A DNA stretch of 64,000 nt from Prevotella intermedia ATCC 25611 = DSM 20706. Lineage in GTDB: Bacteria; Bacteroidota; Bacteroidia; Bacteroidales; Bacteroidaceae. The position numbers and the translations under genes are program-made. The DNA lies in NCBI RefSeq assembly GCF_001953955.1, contig NZ_CP019300.1, positions 1,116,001 to 1,180,000 of the forward strand. The letters run 5' to 3'. Shown here piece by piece: positions 33,611-43,404 of the stretch. The notes under the pieces are model-generated. The model did no database searches. It saw only the letters and a program-made list of their open reading frames with translations, and was not told the origin of the DNA. The stretch's first letter is position 1; each line of letters starts with the position of its first letter.

Positions 33611-36451
33611 ATGAACGATAAAATAGAAGTATTAGGGGCGCGTGTGCACAATTTGAAAGGTGTAGATGTAACGATGCCACGCAATGCGCTGATTGTTTTT
33701 ACAGGATTATCGGGTTCAGGCAAAAGTTCTTTGGCGTTCGATACCATATTTGCTGAAGGGCAAAGACGGTATATTGAAACATTTTCTGCCTATGCCCGCA
33801 ACTTTCTCGGAGGTATGGAACGCCCTGACGTTGATAAGATAACAGGATTGTCGCCTGTTATTTCTATCGAGCAGAAAACAACCAGCAAGAACCCACGTTC
33901 AACGGTTGGAACCACTACGGAAATATACGATTATCTTCGTTTGCTGTATGCCCGTGCAGGAACTGCTTATTCTTATATGAGCGGCGAAGCAATGGTGAAG
34001 TACACAGAAGAGCGTGTTGTGGAAATGATTCTTCACGATTATACTGATAAGAGCATCTATGTGCTTGCCCCATTGGTGCGAAACCGTAAAGGACATTATC
34101 GTGAATTGTTCGAGCAAATGCGTCGCAAAGGCTATCTTTATATTCGTGTTGATGGCGAAATCCTTGAAATTACGCGTGGCATGAAGGTGGATAGATACAA
34201 GAACCACAACATAGAAGTTGTAATCGACAGGCTCAAACTCGGTGCTGCCAACGATGAAACGTTTAAAGACCGATTGGCAAAAACAGTGTCGGTTGCGATG
34301 AAACAAGGCGATTCGCTTATTATGATAATGGAGAAAGACAGCGGTTCGGCTAAGTATTTTTCCAAGCGTTTGATGGACCCTGTTACGGGAATAGCCTATA
34401 AAGACCCCGCTCCGAATATCTTTTCATTTAATTCTCCTGAAGGTGCGTGCCCCCATTGCAAGGGCTTGGGCAAGATTAGCGAGATAGATTTAGGCAAGGT
34501 GATTCCCGAAACAGCACTGAGTATTCATGAAGGTGCAATTATTCCTTTAGGCAAATACAAGAACCAAATGATATTCTGGCAGATAGATGCCATTCTTGAA
34601 AAGAGCGAATGTACTTTGAAGACCCCTGTCAAGGATATTCCAAAGGAGGTGCTCGACGAGATTCTTTATGGCTCTTTAGATAAGGTTCGTATATCAAAAG
34701 AACTTGTCCATACCAATTCCGACTATTTCTCTACCTTCGATGGCGTTATAAAATATTTGCGTTCGGTAATGGAAAACGATGAAACTGCAGCAGGAAAGAA
34801 ATGGGCTGACCAGTTTATCGCTGAGCGTGAATGCCCCGAATGCAATGGGCAGCGTCTTAATCGTGAAGCTCTCTCTTATCGTATATGGGACAAGAACATT
34901 GCCGAACTTTCAGCAATGGATATAACCGACCTTAAAGTATGGATAGAAGAGGTAGAGAAACACATCAGCGAAAAGCAGCAACTCATTGCCAAAGAGATAT
35001 TAAAAGAAATTCGTAAACGTATAAACTTCCTGCTCGATGTGGGTCTTGACTATCTTTCGCTGAACCGTCAGAGCGCAACTCTTTCGGGTGGAGAAAGCCA
35101 GCGTATAAGGTTGGCAACACAGATAGGCTCTCAGCTTGTGAATGTACTTTATATTCTCGACGAACCTTCCATCGGTTTGCACCAGCGCGATAACAATCGT
35201 TTGATAAAGTCGTTGCGCGAACTACGCGACCTTGGCAATACTGTCATTGTTGTAGAACACGACGAAGATATGATGCGTGCTGCCGATTGGATTGTCGATA
35301 TTGGCCCCAAGGCAGGCAGAAAGGGTGGAGAAGTTGTTTTCCAAGGCACATACGAGCAGATGCTCAAGACGCATACACTTACCGCGCAGTATCTTAACGG
35401 CGAACAACAAATTGCGCTTCCCGAAGTGCATCGCAAAGGAAATGGCAAGTCGATATGGCTGTATGGCTGTAAAGGAAACAATCTGAAAGATGTAGATATA
35501 GAGTTTCCGCTCGGCAAGCTCATTGTTGTTACGGGTGTGTCAGGTTCGGGTAAGAGCACATTAATTAATGAAACCTTGCAGCCAATACTTTCGCAACATT
35601 TCTATCGTTCGTTGAAAACTCCTATGGAATATTCGAAGATAGAAGGAATAGACAATGTAGACAAGGTCGTGAATGTAGACCAAAGTCCTATTGGGCGTAC
35701 CCCACGCAGCAATCCTGCCACCTATACAGGTGTGTTTTCAGATATCCGCAATCTCTTCGTAAACCTTCCCGAAGCCAAGATACGTGGCTATAAGCCTGGG
35801 CGTTTCTCGTTTAACGTGAAAGGCGGACGTTGCGAAGGTTGTGGTGGTAATGGCTATCGTACGATAGAAATGAACTTCTTGCCCGATGTAATGGTTCCGT
35901 GCGAAGTATGCCACGGAAAACGTTACAACCGCGAAACGCTTGAGGTGCGCTTTAAGGGAAAGTCTATTGCAGATGTTTTGGATATGACGGTTAATATGGC
36001 TGTGGAGTTCTTCGAGAACGTCCCGCTTATTCTTCCGAAGATTAAGGCTTTGCAAGATGTAGGTCTGGGCTATATCAAGTTAGGGCAAAGCTCTACAACC
36101 TTATCGGGCGGAGAAAGTCAGCGTGTGAAATTGGCAACGGAACTTTCCAAGCGTGATACGGGCAAGACGCTTTATATTCTCGACGAACCTACTACTGGTT
36201 TGCACTTTGAAGACATTCGTGTTCTTATGGGTGTGTTGCAGAAACTCGTAGACCGTGGCAATACGGTTGTCATTATCGAGCACAATCTTGACGTAATAAA
36301 ACAGGCAGATTACATTATTGATATGGGACCTGAAGGCGGACGTGGTGGAGGAAAGGTTGTTGTAACGGGCACTCCGGAAGAGGTTGCGAAGAACCAAGAA
36401 AGTTATACTTCGCCATTCATCAGGAAGTTCTTTGAAGGCAATAAAGCTTAA
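33611..36451 (+). CDS. uvrA: Excinuclease ABC subunit A
   Basis: The 946-residue nucleotide-excision-repair damage sensor has two ABC ATPase modules. Walker A sites are GLSGSGKSSLAFDTIFAEGQ (N-terminal) and GVSGSGKSTLINETL (C-terminal). Signatures LSGGESQRIRLATQIG and LSGGESQRVKLATEL are present, and Walker B reads YILDEPSIGLH and YILDEPTTGLH. Zinc-finger motifs are visible at CPHCKGLG, CPECNGQR and CEGCGGNG with CEVCHGKR. The length is typical. It lies downstream of a T9SS cargo gene. Confidence 0.97.
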   Translation: MNDKIEVLGARVHNLKGVDVTMPRNALIVFTGLSGSGKSSLAFDTIFAEGQRRYIETFSAYARNFLGGMERPDVDKITGLSPVISIEQKTTSKNPRSTVGTTTEIYDYLRLLYARAGTAYSYMSGEAMVKYTEERVVEMILHDYTDKSIYVLAPLVRNRKGHYRELFEQMRRKGYLYIRVDGEILEITRGMKVDRYKNHNIEVVIDRLKLGAANDETFKDRLAKTVSVAMKQGDSLIMIMEKDSGSAKYFSKRLMDPVTGIAYKDPAPNIFSFNSPEGACPHCKGLGKISEIDLGKVIPETALSIHEGAIIPLGKYKNQMIFWQIDAILEKSECTLKTPVKDIPKEVLDEILYGSLDKVRISKELVHTNSDYFSTFDGVIKYLRSVMENDETAAGKKWADQFIAERECPECNGQRLNREALSYRIWDKNIAELSAMDITDLKVWIEEVEKHISEKQQLIAKEILKEIRKRINFLLDVGLDYLSLNRQSATLSGGESQRIRLATQIGSQLVNVLYILDEPSIGLHQRDNNRLIKSLRELRDLGNTVIVVEHDEDMMRAADWIVDIGPKAGRKGGEVVFQGTYEQMLKTHTLTAQYLNGEQQIALPEVHRKGNGKSIWLYGCKGNNLKDVDIEFPLGKLIVVTGVSGSGKSTLINETLQPILSQHFYRSLKTPMEYSKIEGIDNVDKVVNVDQSPIGRTPRSNPATYTGVFSDIRNLFVNLPEAKIRGYKPGRFSFNVKGGRCEGCGGNGYRTIEMNFLPDVMVPCEVCHGKRYNRETLEVRFKGKSIADVLDMTVNMAVEFFENVPLILPKIKALQDVGLGYIKLGQSSTTLSGGESQRVKLATELSKRDTGKTLYILDEPTTGLHFEDIRVLMGVLQKLVDRGNTVVIIEHNLDVIKQADYIIDMGPEGGRGGGKVVVTGTPEEVAKNQESYTSPFIRKFFEGNKA

Positions 36452-36461
36452 TTTTACACCT

Positions 36462-36492
36462 CAAAGCAAGTAAATCCAGTTACGCTGCTTTG
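36462..36492. terminator. Weak hairpin downstream of uvrA
   Basis: Arms CAAAGCA and TGCTTTG with an inner GTAA/TTAC pair and a 6-base loop. It is short, so only a candidate terminator. Confidence 0.4.
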
Positions 36493-36534
36493 TCTGTACT
36501 CTCCGTTTCATAAACGAAAAACAGAAAGGAACGA

Positions 36535-36722
36535 TGTAAATATTTTTTGTAAGAATGTCTATTGCGTAACTGTCTTTCTATCAACACTTTGCAAAACCTA
36601 TTGTTTTGCATTCCAAAAGCGGCTCTTTTGCACGGTAAAAGCGTAGGTTTTACGTTGCAAAAGAGCCGCTTTCGCAATGTCAAAGCGCAGTTATCACTTT
36701 TTAAGAGAATTATCTTTACAAA
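36535..36722 (-). repeat. Dispersed intergenic repeat, copy 5 (inverted)
   Basis: Reverse orientation, starting TGTAAATATTTTTTGTAAG and ending CTTTACAAA. The word order on the plus strand is CCTATTGTTTTGC, AAAAGCGGCTCTTTTGC, GGTAAAAGCGTAGG, GCAAAAGAGCCGC. It lies between convergent uvrA and the radical SAM gene; together with the weak hairpin, it accounts for most of the 328-base gap. Confidence 0.85.
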
Positions 36723-36779
36723 GCTGTCATTGTTTCCCTATTCTCTTTCAGTAGCAAAAGGGAAATCAAAAGGTGTTCG

Positions 36780-37682
36780 TTAAGCCCTTTCAATCGCCTT
36801 TTTTGCTTTCAGTTTGTTGTTCAGTAAGTTTGTGAACTCGTAGTTTTTCAGTCCCCATTTCGGTGCAATCAGCATCTCGGGAGGGCTTTGTGTAACAAAC
36901 CTTTCTAATACTAAATCGCTTCTAAGGAGTCCGATGTATTTGGTAATAAGGTCGATATATTCCTCAACAGTATATAAATGGAAAGGCTGTTCTTTGTATA
37001 TCTTTGCCAACCTTGTACCTTTTATAATCTGCATCTGGTGTATTTTGAGCATCGTCAGCGGTAGCGACGATATGATAGGAGCTTGTCGCAGACTTTCCGC
37101 AGCATCTTCACCAGGTAGCCCCATTATAACGTGTCCACCCACATAGATGCCTCTTTTCGCAGTTTCTTCTACTGCTTTGCGTGTGCAGGCAAAGTCGTGC
37201 CCACGGTTTATGAATCTTAATGTGTCATCGTTGCAACTTTCAATGCCGTATTCTACTATTAAGAATGTCCGTTTGTTCAGTTCTTCCAAATAGTCCAATA
37301 ATTCACTGCTGACACAGTCGGGGCGTGTTCCAATCACAATTCCTACCACATCTTCCACTTTCAAAGCTTCTTCGTAAAGCTGTTTTAGCTTATCCACAGT
37401 ATCGTACGTGTTTGTATATGCTTGGAAATAAGCTAAGTATTTCATATCTGGATATTTCTTTGCAAAGAAGCGTTTTCCGTCTTCCAACTGTTCTGTTACA
37501 CTCTTCGTGTGGCTGCAATACGATGGATTGAAACTCTTGTTATCGCAGAATATGCAGCCGCCAATACCTATTCTGCCGTCCCGATTAGGACAAGTAAAGC
37601 CGGCGTCTATTGAAATCTTTTGCACTCGGAAAGGCAGTTGATTTCTTATCCAAGTACCAAAATCATGATAGTATTGTTCCAT
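36780..37682 (-). CDS. TIGR01212-type radical SAM protein (YhcC-like)
   Basis: The 300-residue protein is of the YhcC/TIGR01212 radical SAM family. The N-terminal iron-sulfur site reads CPNRDGRIGIGGCIFCDNKSF. The segments VVGIVIGTRPDCVSSELLDYLEEL and GIYVGGHVIMGLPGE fit the radical SAM fold. The family has no settled function. It starts 60 bases from the divergent dipeptidyl-peptidase gene, with overlapping promoters. Confidence 0.88.
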   Translation of the reverse strand: MEQYYHDFGTWIRNQLPFRVQKISIDAGFTCPNRDGRIGIGGCIFCDNKSFNPSYCSHTKSVTEQLEDGKRFFAKKYPDMKYLAYFQAYTNTYDTVDKLKQLYEEALKVEDVVGIVIGTRPDCVSSELLDYLEELNKRTFLIVEYGIESCNDDTLRFINRGHDFACTRKAVEETAKRGIYVGGHVIMGLPGEDAAESLRQAPIISSLPLTMLKIHQMQIIKGTRLAKIYKEQPFHLYTVEEYIDLITKYIGLLRSDLVLERFVTQSPPEMLIAPKWGLKNYEFTNLLNNKLKAKKAIERA

Positions 37683-37684
37683 TG

Positions 37685-37717
37685 TTTTGCAAATTTACTT
37701 CTTTTTTTGTACTTTTG
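37685..37717. promoter_or_regulatory. Divergent promoters of the radical SAM and dipeptidyl-peptidase genes
   Basis: Plus strand: TTTTGC (37685-37690) and TACTTTTG (37710-37717), spacing 19, a good -33/-7 pair. Minus strand: TAAATTTG at 37690-37697. The plus -33 element abuts the minus -7 element, so the two may compete for RNA polymerase. Confidence 0.6.
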
Positions 37718-37742
37718 TTGCATTAAATCAATTTAATATACA

Positions 37743-39938
37743 ATGAAAAAAATACTTCTTATGTGTGCAGCGTTATTAGCAACGTCTATTCATACGTTTG
37801 CGGGTGAGCCTCTTAAGTTAGAAGAGATGACAAAAAACACTTTCGCTGCGAAGACAATTTCTGGTATTAACCCATTGAAGGGGACGTCAGACTATGCGCA
37901 AATCTCTGCGGATAGAAAGAAAATAGTAACCTATTCTTTTGTTACCGGCAAAGAAACAGGTGTGCTCTTTGATGTTAATAAAGTCAATGGGGCAAAGTTA
38001 AAGGAAATAGAAAGCTATGAAATTTCCGACGATGGACAGTTTATACTTATTCAAACGGGTACAAAACGAATTTATCGCCGTTCCTTTACCGCAGACTTCT
38101 ATTTATATAATGTAAAGAGCAAGTCGCTGAAAAAACTGTCAGAGGGTGGTCCACAGCAAATTCCGACCTTCTCACCAAATGGAAAGTATATCGCATTTGT
38201 GCGCAGCAACAATATCTTTGTAACTGATGGAGCAACTGAAAAGCAGATAACGACCGACGGTAAGTTCAACGAGATAATCAACGGATTGCCCGATTGGGTG
38301 AACGAAGAGGAGTTTGGATTCAGCAATGCCTTAGCTTGGGGTGCCGACAGCAAGACTTTGAGTTGGATACGTTACGACGAATCGAAGGTGAAGACCTATT
38401 CGTTGCAAATGTTCGAAGGTGCAAAGCCTGCATTTAAGAACTACGAGGTTTATCCTGGCGATTATTCTTACAAGTATCCGAAGGCTGGTGAGGATAATTC
38501 TAAAGTGTCCGTTCACGCTTATTCGTTGGAGTCTGGCAAGACACTTACCTACAGTTTGCCACTCGATGCCGATGGTTACATTCCACGCATAAAATCTACG
38601 AAGTTTGCCGACCGCATTGTTATTTACACAATGAACCGCCATCAAGACGAGCTAAACCTCTATAAAGCAAACCCAACTACGGGCGAATGCAGCTTGCTAA
38701 TCAAAGAGAAAGCCAACAAATATGTGAAGGAAGATGCGATGGGAGGTATTCTCGTGATGAACGATTACATTCTTTTCCCTTCCGACCGCGACGGTTATAT
38801 GCACTTATACCTCTACACCATTGACGGAAAATTCATTCGTCAGATAGAGAAAGGCAAGTATGATGTCATCGAAGTTTACGGCTTTGACGAGAAAACAGGT
38901 GAGACTTACTTCCAAGCTGCTGCAAAGACACCGATGCAACGTGAGGTATATGTGGCTGACAAACACGGAAAAGTAACGTGTCTGACAACGAAAGAGGGCT
39001 GGAACTCTGCTGTGTTCTCTGGCGATTATAAGTACTTCCTGAACAATTGGAGCGACCGCAATACTCCTTATTCATACGCAATCTACAACAACAAGGGAAA
39101 GGTTGTGCGCGAAGTTCTCAACAACGATAAACTCATAAAGGATATGGTAAAGTACGATTTGCCTGCTCGCGACTTCTTCAAGTTTACTACTTCTGAAGGC
39201 GTTCAACTGAACGGCTGGATAGTAAAACCTAAGGACTTCGACCCTAATAAGAAGTATCCTGTCATCTTCTTCCAATACAGCGGCCCTGGCAGTCAGCAGG
39301 TTGTAGACCGTTGGGCACTTGGCTCAATGGGTGCAGGTGGTATCTACGAGGCATATCTCACGCAGCAAGGCTTCATCGTTGCTTGTGTAGATGGACGTGG
39401 AACAGGTGCCCGTGGCTCTGAATTTGAGAAATGCACCTATCTGAAGTTGGGCGATTTGGAATCGAAAGACCAAGTTGAGGCTGCCCTTTGGATAGCAAAG
39501 CAACCCTACGTTGATGCCGATAACATTGGAATATGGGGTTGGAGCTTTGGCGGTTTCAACACTTTGATGAGCTTGAGCGAAGGTCGCAACGCCTTCAAAG
39601 CGGGTGTTTCTGTTGCGCCACCTACCAATTGGCGTTGGTACGACACCGTTTATACCGAGCGATATATGCGCACACCGCAGGAAAATCCTGACGGTTACGC
39701 TGTAAATCCTATTGAACGTGCATCGAAAATGAATGCAAAACTGCTCATCTGTCACGGCATTGCCGACGACAATGTGCACATTCAGAATGCTTACGAATAT
39801 TCAGAAGCATTAGTGCAAGCTGACAAAGACTTCAAAGAAAACTTCTATACGAATCGTAACCACAGTATTTTTGGTGGCAACACACGCAACCACCTCTTCC
39901 GCCAAATCACCGATTGGTTTGTTCAGAACTTGAAGTAA
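37743..39938 (+). CDS. Dipeptidyl peptidase IV (S9 family)
   Basis: The 731-residue serine peptidase removes dipeptides from N-termini, usually after Pro or Ala. It has a signal peptide (ending HTFAG), an N-terminal beta-propeller, and a C-terminal alpha/beta-hydrolase domain. The catalytic Ser is in GWSFGG (about S601); the Asp is in HGIADDNVH (about D675) and the His in NRNHSI (about H707). The propeller holds the Glu pair in DWVNEEEFGF that binds the substrate amino terminus. It should act in the periplasm or at the surface and feed dipeptides to uptake systems such as the POT transporter at 29-30.5 kb. Confidence 0.93.
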   Translation: MKKILLMCAALLATSIHTFAGEPLKLEEMTKNTFAAKTISGINPLKGTSDYAQISADRKKIVTYSFVTGKETGVLFDVNKVNGAKLKEIESYEISDDGQFILIQTGTKRIYRRSFTADFYLYNVKSKSLKKLSEGGPQQIPTFSPNGKYIAFVRSNNIFVTDGATEKQITTDGKFNEIINGLPDWVNEEEFGFSNALAWGADSKTLSWIRYDESKVKTYSLQMFEGAKPAFKNYEVYPGDYSYKYPKAGEDNSKVSVHAYSLESGKTLTYSLPLDADGYIPRIKSTKFADRIVIYTMNRHQDELNLYKANPTTGECSLLIKEKANKYVKEDAMGGILVMNDYILFPSDRDGYMHLYLYTIDGKFIRQIEKGKYDVIEVYGFDEKTGETYFQAAAKTPMQREVYVADKHGKVTCLTTKEGWNSAVFSGDYKYFLNNWSDRNTPYSYAIYNNKGKVVREVLNNDKLIKDMVKYDLPARDFFKFTTSEGVQLNGWIVKPKDFDPNKKYPVIFFQYSGPGSQQVVDRWALGSMGAGGIYEAYLTQQGFIVACVDGRGTGARGSEFEKCTYLKLGDLESKDQVEAALWIAKQPYVDADNIGIWGWSFGGFNTLMSLSEGRNAFKAGVSVAPPTNWRWYDTVYTERYMRTPQENPDGYAVNPIERASKMNAKLLICHGIADDNVHIQNAYEYSEALVQADKDFKENFYTNRNHSIFGGNTRNHLFRQITDWFVQNLK

Positions 39939-39950
39939 TCTTCATCAAGC

Positions 39951-40001
39951 ATACAGAAAAAGGATTGCACATCGTGTTTGTGCAATCCTTTTTCTGTATG
40001 T
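39951..40001 (+). terminator. Long terminator after dipeptidyl peptidase IV
   Basis: Perfect 22-bp stem (arms 39951-39972 and 39980-40001), 7-base loop. Its inner part, including AAAAGGATTGCACA, recurs almost unchanged in the terminator at 43364-43401. Confidence 0.88.
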
Positions 40002-40207
40002 TTTTGTATTCTCCTTAATAGTGTAAGTACCCCAAATGATGGTTTGCAACTTCTGCAAAACTATTCCTCTGCAAACAGATAATCAATAAGCCATATCCTT
40101 GTTTCTGATGTCAGGATAGACTTTTTCAGAGGTTCTGATATTATTTTGGCACGTTTCCCTTTTGTGGGAAACCGTATATAGTATGATTTTTCTACGTGTA
40201 TTTTAAA

Positions 40208-40313
40208 TTATCTAAGCTTTGATAAGTATTTATCTAAGCTTAGATAATAGTTTATCAAAGCTTAGATAAATGTTTCTCACAGCTGTGATAATTCAATTTT
40301 CACGTACGTAAAT
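40208..40313. repeat. Array of five near-palindromes at a 22-nt period
   Basis: Units at 40208, 40230, 40252 and 40274 are 18 nt each and exactly 22 apart: TTATCTAAGCTTTGATAA, TTATCTAAGCTTAGATAA (perfect palindrome), TTATCAAAGCTTAGATAA (exact reverse complement of the first) and TTCTCACAGCTGTGATAA. A fifth, weaker dyad (ACGTACGT) is centred at about 40305.5. The array lies 175-280 bases upstream of the promoter at 40488. The rest of the 609-base gap holds a terminator, a short hairpin at 40154-40173 and AT-rich DNA. Confidence 0.8.
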
Positions 40314-40487
40314 AGTATTAGAATGGGTATAAATATCTTCAGAACCTGTACTTTTGTCAGTTCTTAACGCTCAGAAAGGTTTCGGAATATTATTCTTTTG
40401 CATTGGTTTTGGCTTCTTTTTAAGATGTTTTAGTGTTAAAAGACTGTTAAATTAATACTTCTTTTGAGAATTTATTATCTATATATG

Positions 40488-40495
40488 TATCTTTG
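40488..40495 (+). promoter_or_regulatory. Putative promoter of the 40548 barrel gene
   Basis: TATCTTTG with TTTTG about 21 bases upstream (40462-40466), a good Bacteroidota pair; the ATG is 52 bases downstream. Confidence 0.6.
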
Positions 40496-40547
40496 TAAAG
40501 AAAAATAACGAAACCTAAAAAGTTGATAATTAAAACTCTAAAATCTT

Positions 40548-43349
40548 ATGAAAGTCTATATTAAAAAGCACATTCAATGTATTTGTCTGCTGTTATTGTT
40601 TTTCGCTTTGCCTGCACAGGCGAATGATTACAAACATTCCGTTGAAGGTTCTGTTGTTGATAACATCACAGGCATGGGGGTTACAGCCAAAATAACCTTG
40701 ATGACTGCCGACAGTGTTGTTATTGATACGATTACAGCGGATATAGAAGAGATGCCTTGGGATATTGGTTATCACAAGGCTTATTATGAATTTAAAGATG
40801 CTGTAACGTCGAAAGGAAAGTACATTATTAAGGCTGAGAAAGAGGGCTACGACGTTTGTTATATGAATTGTGAATTGAGAAGCACTCGCCAAGACTATAT
40901 TAAGGTAAAAGAAATCCGAATGACGAAGATTGTGGAACACGAACTACAGGAAGTTACGGTTGTTGCTTCAAAGGTGAAAATGGTCATGAAAGGCGATACC
41001 ATTGTCTACAATGCTAATGCTTTTAACTTAGCCGAAGGCAATATGCTCGATGCCTTAATCGCCCGCTTGCCGGGTGCAAAGTTAGAGAAAGACGGAAGGA
41101 TTTATGTGAATGGGAGGTTTATTCAGAGTCTGTTGGTAAACGGACATGAATTCTTTTCCGGTAATCCTAAACTGGCTTTAGAGAACCTTCCTGCCTATAC
41201 GGTGAACAAAATAAAGGTATATAACAAGGCGGGAACAAAGTCAAGGCTGATGCAACAAAGTATGGGAGATAATACTTACGTGATGGACGTCAGGTTGAAA
41301 CGTGAATATGCAACGGGCTATATGGGCGATTTGGAAGCTGGAGGCGGTACACAGAAGCGTTACAAACTTCGTGGTTTCGGTATGAAGTTCTCCGATAAAG
41401 AACGTATGGGAGCCTTCTTCAATATCAATAATCTGAACGATAATCAGCGTGCTGAACTCACTGGAGAATGGGAACCGCAAGATGTGGGCAACGGTTTGCT
41501 TACAGTAAAGAACGCAGGTGTATCGTATGTACGTTTCTTGAATAATGAAAGATCGTGGGTTTCAACCGGAAACACTTGGCAACATATCAGTACAGACAAC
41601 GAGTCTATTACACATACGCAGACTTATTTGCCTGAAGGAAACTCATTCTTACACAATCATAGCAAACAACTGAATAGTTCGGATAAGTGGGAAAGCATAA
41701 ACCGTCTTTCTATTGATAAGACTAATTTCTCTACATCTAACTCTCTTAGTATTTCCTATCTGCGCAATAATGGGTTTGGAAGTACGAACAGCACCACTGC
41801 AAATGAAACAACAAAGCTGAATACTTTGCTATCGAGAAACAGTTTCGAGTCAAGCGATTTCAACTTTGACTTCTCGACAGGCAATTATGTTAAGTACATT
41901 ACAGACTTGATACGAGGAGACTTTTCTGTAAGTTACAATCGTAATAAGCAAAAACAGTTTATGTTGAACAACGTTCAATATCTGCAGGGAGGTCAACCCA
42001 ATGACCTTCGTAACAATTACTTTGACATGCCCAATCAGAAGCTGAAGCTATCTGCTGGTGTGGGCTACGATTTTAAAATACGTGAAACAACTTTAACTCC
42101 AGAATATTCTTATACTTACACATATAACAAGGCAAGTAATTTGCTTTACCGTCTTGACTGGATTGCAGGAAGAGATATTAATCAGTTTAATGTCTTGCCT
42201 TCTGCTTCAAATGTTTTGCTTTCCGTATTGGATAATAACAATAGCTATCGCTTCAATGAATATCGAAACGAACATAAATTTAATTTTAAATACTTTAATC
42301 GTAAGATTAAAATATTGAATAGCTTTGTTTTACTAAATCTTCCGCTGCGTTTGTTAAATGCCGATTTCCATTATTATGGTATTAGTGAGCAACGTTTTTC
42401 TCGTCGCAAACTGTTCTTTGAACCAAACGTAGAACTAAACCATTGGGAAGAAGATGTGTCATGGGTGTTTACTGCAGGTATGAAATCAGACTTTCCAAGC
42501 CTGCTTGCCACAGCAGATTATCGCAACGACAGCGACCCTTTGAACATTCGATTGGGTAATAAAGACTTACGCAACCTGCATTATTATGATGTAGATGCCA
42601 ATATTACCTTTAATGGAGAAAATGAAAAAACAATTAGTTTATCTGCCAATTATCACCGAACAGACAATCAAGTGGCCTATGCGCTCATCTTTGATAAGAC
42701 GACGGGAGCTTCAATTATATATCCTACCAGTGTGAATGGCAATTGGAATACAAAGTTTGAAGTAGAGTTTAAACGTGCATTGGACAAAGCGAATAAAATC
42801 CTGTTCAGCAACAATTTCTCTACGAATTATAACCACAGTGTAGATATGGCTTCAATAGCAGGAAGTACTGAAAGCCAACGAAGCATTGTGAATAACTGGG
42901 AGTTTGGCGATGAACTGAAGGTTAATTGTCGTCTGAACGACAACTATGAATTTACATTCCATACAGGTGGAAAGTACTATCTTATAAATAGCGAGCGTGT
43001 AGGCTTTGAGAAAATCAAGGCATCTGACTACAACATAGGGCTGAATGCACAGATTGTATTGCCTTGGGAGTTACAACTAACTACCGATATGACGATGTTT
43101 GCAAGGCGAGGTTATCAGCAATCTGAAATGAATACCACCGATTGGATTTGGAATGTTCAGTTGGCACGTACCTTCTTAAAAGGACATCTTACCGCTAAAC
43201 TGCAAGGTTTCGACCTGTTGCAACAACTGTCAAACACACGCTACGTTATTAATTCGCAAGGGCGTACAGAGTCGTGGAACAACAGCATACCACGATATGT
43301 AATGCTTTCTCTTGCGTGGAAGTTCAACATTAATCCAAAGAAAAAATAA
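40548..43349 (+). CDS. Outer-membrane beta-barrel protein, TonB-receptor-like
   Basis: The 933-residue protein has a signal peptide (ending PAQA), a carboxypeptidase-regulatory-like module (VEGSVVDNITGMGVTAKITL, about 33-110), a plug-like domain and a barrel. The plug-like part reads GDTIVYNANAFNLAEGNMLDALIARLPGAKL, then NGHEFFSGNPKLALENLPAYTVNKIKVYNKAG. The same plug plan occurs in the barrel of the peptide locus at 47.8 kb. No TonB box was identified. Adjacent palindrome arrays and flanking repeated terminators mark it as a possibly mobile or regulated unit. Substrate unknown. Confidence 0.82.
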   Translation: MKVYIKKHIQCICLLLLFFALPAQANDYKHSVEGSVVDNITGMGVTAKITLMTADSVVIDTITADIEEMPWDIGYHKAYYEFKDAVTSKGKYIIKAEKEGYDVCYMNCELRSTRQDYIKVKEIRMTKIVEHELQEVTVVASKVKMVMKGDTIVYNANAFNLAEGNMLDALIARLPGAKLEKDGRIYVNGRFIQSLLVNGHEFFSGNPKLALENLPAYTVNKIKVYNKAGTKSRLMQQSMGDNTYVMDVRLKREYATGYMGDLEAGGGTQKRYKLRGFGMKFSDKERMGAFFNINNLNDNQRAELTGEWEPQDVGNGLLTVKNAGVSYVRFLNNERSWVSTGNTWQHISTDNESITHTQTYLPEGNSFLHNHSKQLNSSDKWESINRLSIDKTNFSTSNSLSISYLRNNGFGSTNSTTANETTKLNTLLSRNSFESSDFNFDFSTGNYVKYITDLIRGDFSVSYNRNKQKQFMLNNVQYLQGGQPNDLRNNYFDMPNQKLKLSAGVGYDFKIRETTLTPEYSYTYTYNKASNLLYRLDWIAGRDINQFNVLPSASNVLLSVLDNNNSYRFNEYRNEHKFNFKYFNRKIKILNSFVLLNLPLRLLNADFHYYGISEQRFSRRKLFFEPNVELNHWEEDVSWVFTAGMKSDFPSLLATADYRNDSDPLNIRLGNKDLRNLHYYDVDANITFNGENEKTISLSANYHRTDNQVAYALIFDKTTGASIIYPTSVNGNWNTKFEVEFKRALDKANKILFSNNFSTNYNHSVDMASIAGSTESQRSIVNNWEFGDELKVNCRLNDNYEFTFHTGGKYYLINSERVGFEKIKASDYNIGLNAQIVLPWELQLTTDMTMFARRGYQQSEMNTTDWIWNVQLARTFLKGHLTAKLQGFDLLQQLSNTRYVINSQGRTESWNNSIPRYVMLSLAWKFNINPKKK

Positions 43350-43363
43350 TACGTTCGTTAATT

Positions 43364-43401
43364 AAAAGGATTGCACATAGTGTTTGTGCAATCCTTTTTT
43401 T
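43364..43401 (+). terminator. Terminator after the 40548 barrel gene
   Basis: Stem AAAAGGATTGCACA / TGTGCAATCCTTTT, 7-base loop, T-run following. It is nearly identical to the inner part of the terminator at 39951-40001. Confidence 0.88.
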
Positions 43402-43404
43402 GTG

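Noticed and set aside
28754..40313. CRISPR-like array at 28.75 and 40.2 kb
   Set aside because: Units are not identical repeats, the gaps are only a few bases, and there are no spacers or cas genes; the shared property is dyad symmetry and period.
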